Assembly: GCA_023398615.1 (NCBI GenBank) | Contig: JAEWSD010000131.1 | Coordinates: forward strand, 1-18,147 | DNA: 18,147 nt | Origin: Bacillota bacterium | GTDB lineage: Bacteria; Bacillota; Clostridia; Lachnospirales; Lachnospiraceae | Direction of reading: 5' to 3' | Shown here: in pieces, positions 14,143 through 18,147 of the stretch | How the letters are laid out: every line of letters begins with the position of its first letter | How positions within the stretch are numbered: the stretch's first letter is position 1 | Translations under genes and position numbers: made by a program | Notes under the pieces: generated by a model | Told to the model about the DNA's origin: nothing | Seen by the model: only the letters and a program-made list of their open reading frames with translations | The model's database searches: none

Positions 14143-14172
14143 ATTATATGTAATCGGATTGCCATACGCCAA
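14143..14172 (-). promoter_or_regulatory. Candidate promoter of the GH2 gene
   Basis: On the minus strand TTGGCG (14172-14167), 18 bases, then a perfect TATAAT (14148-14143). It begins nine bases after the GH3 stop codon, so GH2 may be transcribed separately from GH3 as well as by read-through. Confidence 0.55.
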
Positions 14173-14180
14173 AGATTAAC

Positions 14181-16061
14181 TCAATAAGTCAGGCCAAATC
14201 CTATCGGAAACAGCGGTTTGGCATTGTGATTTCCGATATCCTCCGTGCTTTTGTAATACGGCATCGGCAGTTTACCGGTAAACAATGCGTCCCCGGCCAG
14301 AACGGACGCAATACCGTCCCCTTCGGTTCCCGGCAGATAACACATAACGATACTGTCCCAGTCATCCATATATTCGCTTATTATCACATTTCTTCCGGCT
14401 ACAAGCAGAGTTATAACAGGTTTCCCCAATGACTTCACAAATTCGATTGCCTTTTTATTGCCGGGATGTCCCAATGCCCCCGTAATGGAAAGGTCCCTTG
14501 TATCACCCTGATACTCGGCATACGGAATCTCCCCGAGGGCAAGAATTACCGCATCTGCTTCCTCAGCACGGTTTTTATCCGTAATCATTTCAATATTCTG
14601 CTTTTGAGTATAGGATTGCAGTCCTTCCAGAATCGTTGTCCCTTTTAACGCTCTGTCGTTATCCTCATCCAGCTGCCCCTGCCAGGTCAGACCCCAGCCG
14701 CCGCATTGAAGTCCGACATCATTCATTGCCGGACCTGTAACAAAGATCTTCTGCCCCTTCTTTAACGGTAACAGATTTCCGTCATTCTTAAGCAGGACCA
14801 GGGATTTTTCCACCAGCCGCTTTGCAAGCTCACGGTAGCCCGGGCTTCCAAGCTCAGTCACTTCATGTGAGATGTGATCACTATAGGGGTCCTCAAACAC
14901 ACCCAGGTCAAACTTAACCGTCAGGATGCGGCTTACCGCATCATCTATCCTTTTCTGCGGGATACTTCCGTCCTTAACACAGGAGATAATCGTATTTACA
15001 CTTCTTTCATACTCAAAGGGTTCCATCAGCATATCGATGCCCGCATTCACCGCCAATGCCACATTTTCCTTGTAGCTTGTCCCGCTCAGCCATTGTACGG
15101 CTTCCCAGTCCGACACAACAAACCCTTTAAATCCAAACTCACCCTTCAGCACATCCGTAAGCAGATATTTATTCTCATGCATTCCTATTCCATCGCAGGA
15201 GCTAAAGGATGCCATGACGATCTTCGCACCCGATTGCACCAGTGCTTTATAGGGTGCCAGGTGGATTGTCCTTAATTCTTCCTCCGAAATTCTGACATCT
15301 CCCTCATCCAGTATTCCGTTTAACGGCCCGCTTCCGTAAGCTGTCCCGCCGTCCGCCGCATAATGCTTTATCGTAGGAACTACCCCATGATCTGCCTGTC
15401 CTTTCACATAGGCCCCGGCAAGTGAAGTGACAATTGCAGGATCACTGGAATAGCATTCATAGGTTCTTCCCCATCTCGGATCCGCGCTGACGGCCACACA
15501 CGGTGAGAAATTCCATAGGATACCGGCCAGTTTCATTTCTTCGGCAACAGCCGCCCCCATCCGATACATCAGTTCCGGATCATCAGCCGCACCTAATCCT
15601 ATGTTTTGCGGAAATACAACGGCACCCGGTATCAGTGCAAGCCCATGCACCGCATCCACACCATAAAGCATGGGAATCCGGTGTTTCGTATTCATAGCGG
15701 CGCTTTGATACTCCATAACCATCTCGTTCCAGTCCTTCAGGGTATTGCCGCCCGGGTACGATCCCCCGCCGCTTAGGACGGAGCCCAGGTGCAGCCTTGT
15801 AATCTCCTCTCCGGTGATTACATCCCTTCCGCCCTGAACCATCTGTCCCGCCTTCTCTTCCAAAGTCATTTCACCGATAAGCAAAGCCACTCTTTCCTCC
15901 GTGGCCAAAGAAGAGTCCGGAATTTCTGTACCGGCCGTCTCATATTGTTCCGGAACAGCCTTACTCTGTGTGTCCGCCTGGGTATCCCCGTTCCCCGAAC
16001 AGCCGGTACATAATACAACGGCTATCATCAATATCAGGATGTTCAGCTTTACTTTATTCAT
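14181..16061 (-). CDS. Lipoprotein glycoside hydrolase family 3 (beta-glucan exohydrolase-like)
   Basis: The 626-residue protein starts with a lipoprotein signal (hydrophobic residues 7-17, then LCTGC with C21), so it should be anchored outside the membrane. The GH3 TIM barrel shows YGVDAVHG (133-140), the substrate-loop KHYAADGG (232-239) and the nucleophile D318 in GFVVSDWEA. The second alpha/beta-sandwich domain has ALGEIPYAEYQGDTRDLS (508-525), which resembles the acid/base region of barley ExoI-type exohydrolases, with E516 the likely acid/base. It ends at FPIGFGLTY with no fibronectin III domain. Likely beta-glucosidase or beta-glucan exohydrolase; the substrate is inferred. ATG at 16061 follows GGGGAGG; the open frame to 16091 lacks such a site and would hide the signal peptide. 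Confidence 0.93.
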   Translation of the reverse strand: MNKVKLNILILMIAVVLCTGCSGNGDTQADTQSKAVPEQYETAGTEIPDSSLATEERVALLIGEMTLEEKAGQMVQGGRDVITGEEITRLHLGSVLSGGGSYPGGNTLKDWNEMVMEYQSAAMNTKHRIPMLYGVDAVHGLALIPGAVVFPQNIGLGAADDPELMYRMGAAVAEEMKLAGILWNFSPCVAVSADPRWGRTYECYSSDPAIVTSLAGAYVKGQADHGVVPTIKHYAADGGTAYGSGPLNGILDEGDVRISEEELRTIHLAPYKALVQSGAKIVMASFSSCDGIGMHENKYLLTDVLKGEFGFKGFVVSDWEAVQWLSGTSYKENVALAVNAGIDMLMEPFEYERSVNTIISCVKDGSIPQKRIDDAVSRILTVKFDLGVFEDPYSDHISHEVTELGSPGYRELAKRLVEKSLVLLKNDGNLLPLKKGQKIFVTGPAMNDVGLQCGGWGLTWQGQLDEDNDRALKGTTILEGLQSYTQKQNIEMITDKNRAEEADAVILALGEIPYAEYQGDTRDLSITGALGHPGNKKAIEFVKSLGKPVITLLVAGRNVIISEYMDDWDSIVMCYLPGTEGDGIASVLAGDALFTGKLPMPYYKSTEDIGNHNAKPLFPIGFGLTY

Positions 16062-16102
16062 TATTTTCCTCCCCAAAATTCTCCGACTCAATTGTTTGGT
16101 AA

Positions 16103-16131
16103 ATTATAGCATGCAGACAGGCAGTTAGCAA
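16103..16131 (-). promoter_or_regulatory. Sigma-A promoter of the GH3 gene, extended -10
   Basis: On the minus strand TTGCTA (16131-16126), 17 bases, then TATAAT (16108-16103) preceded by TGC, an extended -10. It lies about 40 bases before the GH3 start and its ribosome binding site. Confidence 0.7.
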
Positions 16132-16144
16132 TACCGCTATGAGA

Positions 16145-16179
16145 ATTTTAGAACTTTTACGCTCTAACCGATTTTAGAA
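16145..16179. repeat. Two ATTTTAGAA direct repeats upstream of the GH3 promoter
   Basis: ATTTTAGAA occurs at 16145-16153 and again at 16171-16179, 26 bases apart, just upstream of the GH3 -35. This is a plausible activator or repressor site for a sugar-responsive regulator, but no regulator gene is in the window. Confidence 0.4.
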
Positions 16180-16232
16180 TTCCCGGTCATTCCGGCCGCT
16201 CATAATTATATTCCAGTATTTGTAAATTTTTA

Positions 16233-16261
16233 TTGTCTCTCTGTCTGCCGCGTGGTAAACT
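16233..16261 (+). promoter_or_regulatory. Weak candidate promoter for the 16360 operon
   Basis: TTGTCT (16233-16238), 17 bases, then TAAACT (16256-16261), about 100 bases before the start at 16360. This is the best plus-strand pair I found in the 298-base divergent region. The rest of that region between GH3 and 16360 shows nothing else I can support. Confidence 0.3.
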
Positions 16262-16359
16262 ATCATTAAGTAAGCAATGATCAGTTTGAAAATTATGCTT
16301 CAGCCGTAAATTAATGCCTTGAGCTTGCTGTAAGCCGACCAGGCAGGAAAGAGGTTATA

Positions 16360-16968
16360 ATGAGTATTTTAAAAAAATCATCTTTAGAAAACGAAATATT
16401 ACAGTACCTGCAAAAAAAATACGGCAGGGATGATCCCTTTAAGATTTTGAGCACCAACTGCCAAAGTATGTTTTCAAAAGCGCAGGAATCCAAAGCCCTG
16501 TCCGAGAAATACCCGGAAGATATCATCACCGTTATAAAATACAAGAAATATGGGAAAACACACATCGGGGACAACTATGTCGAGATCAGCAGGAGGGAGG
16601 AACTTAGCCGTGCCTATGAGGACCTGATCAAAGGTATCTATCCCAAATATACGGTAAGGCTTCATTCGCTGCGCCCCGTGGTGCTTGTATTGCCGGATGA
16701 TATGGATTTGAATACTCCCGCAGACCGGATTATACGCCATAAGGATTTAACCGGTCCGATTATCAATCTTAATGTGGTGGATGATGTCAGACAGAAAGAA
16801 GCCAGATTATCTGCAATGAAGGATTTGATCCTTTCAAGCGTAGGCAGATTAAATGTTAACATAGCATACTGTTCGGATGCCAATGACAGAGGCACCGGAT
16901 ATCTGTCCGGGCATGTTCGGATTAACAGTGATCTGGATCTTTCAAAGATACGCTGGCAGGCTTATTAG
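16360..16968 (+). CDS. Hypothetical protein, 202 residues, no recognised family
   Basis: I do not recognise a named domain. The protein is soluble, with no signal peptide or membrane segment. It begins with a charged helix (residues about 5-25, NEILQYLQKKYGRDD), then an alpha/beta region with IITVIKYKKYGKTHIGDNYVEIS (about 55-77). A proline-containing hydrophobic strand RPVVLVLPDDMD (about 105-116) follows, then a C-terminal strand-rich part ending YLSGHVRINSDLDLSKIRWQAY. The KYG and DNYV motifs recall small clostridial hypothetical proteins I cannot name. ATG at 16360 follows GAAAGAGG. Eight bases separate its stop from the first ATG of the Mbeg1-like hydrolase, so the two are almost certainly cotranscribed. 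Coding character is supported by this spacing and the ribosome binding site. Confidence 0.8.
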   Translation: MSILKKSSLENEILQYLQKKYGRDDPFKILSTNCQSMFSKAQESKALSEKYPEDIITVIKYKKYGKTHIGDNYVEISRREELSRAYEDLIKGIYPKYTVRLHSLRPVVLVLPDDMDLNTPADRIIRHKDLTGPIINLNVVDDVRQKEARLSAMKDLILSSVGRLNVNIAYCSDANDRGTGYLSGHVRINSDLDLSKIRWQAY

Positions 16969-16976
16969 ATGAAAAT

Positions 16977-18147
16977 ATGGGGGTATGGTCGGTGATTGAA
17001 AAGATAAACGGTGATACATTAACGAATGATATGAACGAAGCTTTGATATTAAACTTATTTCTATATTTTGACCTGTCCATATTCGGCGGCAGCCGCTCCG
17101 ATCCGTATGACTTCGGGGAAATTATGCAGTATTTACAGGAAAATATCAAGGATTATGTGGCCAGTCAAAAGGATAATACCCTGCCCGAATACCTGGCTGT
17201 AATTGAGGCGTACAGCAGGACACATCCTGAGATATCAGACTATGTGATAACCAATGTATCGGTAAGCGATCCGAAATATTCCGGTATCAGGGGCCTTAAT
17301 GCGGCGGCATTCTCAAGAACCGGCAAAGATGGAATCAGAAGGATAACCGTTGTGTTCCGGGGAACGGCAGCCGGTGAATGGTATGACAACGGGCAGGGGC
17401 TCGGAGGAATTGAGGTCGGTCCCGATAAAGGCTCCCTGCAGCAGCAGGAAGCTGTCCGGTATTTTGAAGATACCTGCCGGGAACTAAAGATCAGAAGAAA
17501 GGATTACCTCACCTTGACAGGGCATTCCAAAGGCGGAAATAAGGTTCAATATATCCTGATGATTTCCCTGTATGCCGACAGCGCTAAAGCCGTCTATTCC
17601 TTTGGCGGGCAAGGCTTCAGCCCGGAAGCGGTCGCACATTTTAAAGGAAAGCTGGGAGAGACGTTCGTCGAAAAGGTCAAAAAGATATTTAACATTTCAG
17701 CAGCTAACGATTATGTCAATGTGCTTGGCGACAGTATTATTCCAAGGGAGAACAACTACTATATTAAAACAGATTGTATATGGCTTTATCAGAATCATTA
17801 TCCGAATGCCATATTAAAAAAAGACGGCTCCTTTAAAGCGTTAAAGAAAAATCCGCATGAGCCGGGGTTCTGGGGACAGACGGTAAAAAATGCATCCGAT
17901 AAAATCATGCGCCTTCCTGCAAGTGAACGTAATGAGATTACCATAGGCATCATGACGATTGCCCAGAGAGTACTGGGAAGAGGTGCCCCCGTCAATAAAG
18001 AGAAGATGAATCCTTTGCTGATGTTTACCGCGGCAATAAAGTCAATCGGGTATCTTGCTACCGCCGCCTTTGAGACACTAACCCGGCGAATATTCAAGCA
18101 GCCCCGGGCTCCTTCCGAAGTAAGTCAGCAGGTTACCCATGAACGAT
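16977..18147 (+). CDS. Mbeg1-like (DUF2974) alpha/beta-hydrolase, 3'-truncated by window edge
   Basis: I translated this by hand; 390 codons remain open to the right edge. The nucleophile elbow LTGHSKGGNK places the catalytic serine at S184, after an oxyanion-type strand VVFRGT (126-130). D245 in NDYVN is the likely acid; the histidine could be H274 or H294. The N-terminal GDTLTNDMNEALILNLFLYFDL resembles the start of Firmicute DUF2974/Mbeg1-like lipases. No signal peptide is seen. ATG at 16977 has a poor ribosome binding site. GTG at 16992 has GGGGGT eight bases upstream and may be the true start. Lipase or esterase activity is expected from the fold; the substrate is unknown. Confidence 0.85.
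   Translation, partial: MGVWSVIEKINGDTLTNDMNEALILNLFLYFDLSIFGGSRSDPYDFGEIMQYLQENIKDYVASQKDNTLPEYLAVIEAYSRTHPEISDYVITNVSVSDPKYSGIRGLNAAAFSRTGKDGIRRITVVFRGTAAGEWYDNGQGLGGIEVGPDKGSLQQQEAVRYFEDTCRELKIRRKDYLTLTGHSKGGNKVQYILMISLYADSAKAVYSFGGQGFSPEAVAHFKGKLGETFVEKVKKIFNISAANDYVNVLGDSIIPRENNYYIKTDCIWLYQNHYPNAILKKDGSFKALKKNPHEPGFWGQTVKNASDKIMRLPASERNEITIGIMTIAQRVLGRGAPVNKEKMNPLLMFTAAIKSIGYLATAAFETLTRRIFKQPRAPSEVSQQVTHER

Noticed and set aside
16062..16091. Longer start for the GH3 lipoprotein at 16091
   Set aside because: It would put ten charged residues before the signal peptide and would ignore the strong GGGGAGG site before ATG 16061.
17798..18097. A 99-codon minus-strand frame at the right edge
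   Set aside because: It is antisense to the continuous Mbeg1-like hydrolase frame and has no recognisable features.
1..18147. CRISPR arrays, transposons, integrases, tRNA or rRNA genes
   Set aside because: I saw no regularly spaced repeats, no transposase or recombinase motifs, no terminal inverted repeats and no tRNA-like cloverleaf.

Overview
The window looks like chromosome of an anaerobic Firmicute, most likely a Clostridia/Lachnospiraceae-type organism. The clues are an oxygen-sensitive class III ribonucleotide reductase, strong AGGAGG-type ribosome binding sites, consensus sigma-A promoters, moderate-to-low GC with AT-rich intergenic DNA, and clostridial-style ars genes and lipoproteins. 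The species assignment is inference; no rRNA or tRNA gene is visible.

Layout. (1) 1-2318, minus: 5' part of nrdD, an anaerobic ribonucleotide reductase with a thioredoxin/glutaredoxin-like domain fused to its C-terminus, cut by the window edge. Upstream lie a sigma-A promoter and a strong NrdR box with a weaker partner 31 bp away. (2) 2674-8427, minus: a two-unit arsenic locus. The upstream unit is an ArsR repressor gene plus a CoA-disulfide-reductase-like flavoprotein with a C-terminal rhodanese domain, driven by a consensus promoter embedded in dyad operators. The downstream unit is a second arsR, acr3 (arsenite efflux), arsD (As(III) chaperone) and arsA (ATPase). No arsenate reductase or arsenite methyltransferase is present. 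(3) 8562-9619, plus: a GNAT acetyltransferase and a DJ-1/PfpI (isonitrile-hydratase-like) protein. (4) 9645-12141, minus: a TPR lipoprotein gene overlapping hflX (ribosome-associated GTPase). (5) 12246-16061, minus: a lipoprotein GH3 beta-glycosidase followed by a cytoplasmic GH2 glycosidase; the GH2 gene has its own candidate promoter and a foldable leader. (6) 16360-18147, plus: an unrecognised 202-residue protein gene followed by a partial Mbeg1-like (DUF2974) alpha/beta-hydrolase gene, probably one operon.

How the genes work together. ArsD is expected to collect As(III) and pass it to ArsA, whose two ATPase halves energise extrusion, here with Acr3 as the likely membrane channel. The flavoprotein-rhodanese enzyme links the locus to thiol or sulfane-sulfur chemistry. 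The GH3 enzyme probably trims glycans at the cell surface and the GH2 enzyme continues inside the cell. The best candidates for a second look are the nrdD-redoxin fusion with its NrdR site, the ArsR/CoA-disulfide-reductase-rhodanese unit, the structured leader before GH2, and the unknown gene paired with the Mbeg1-like hydrolase.
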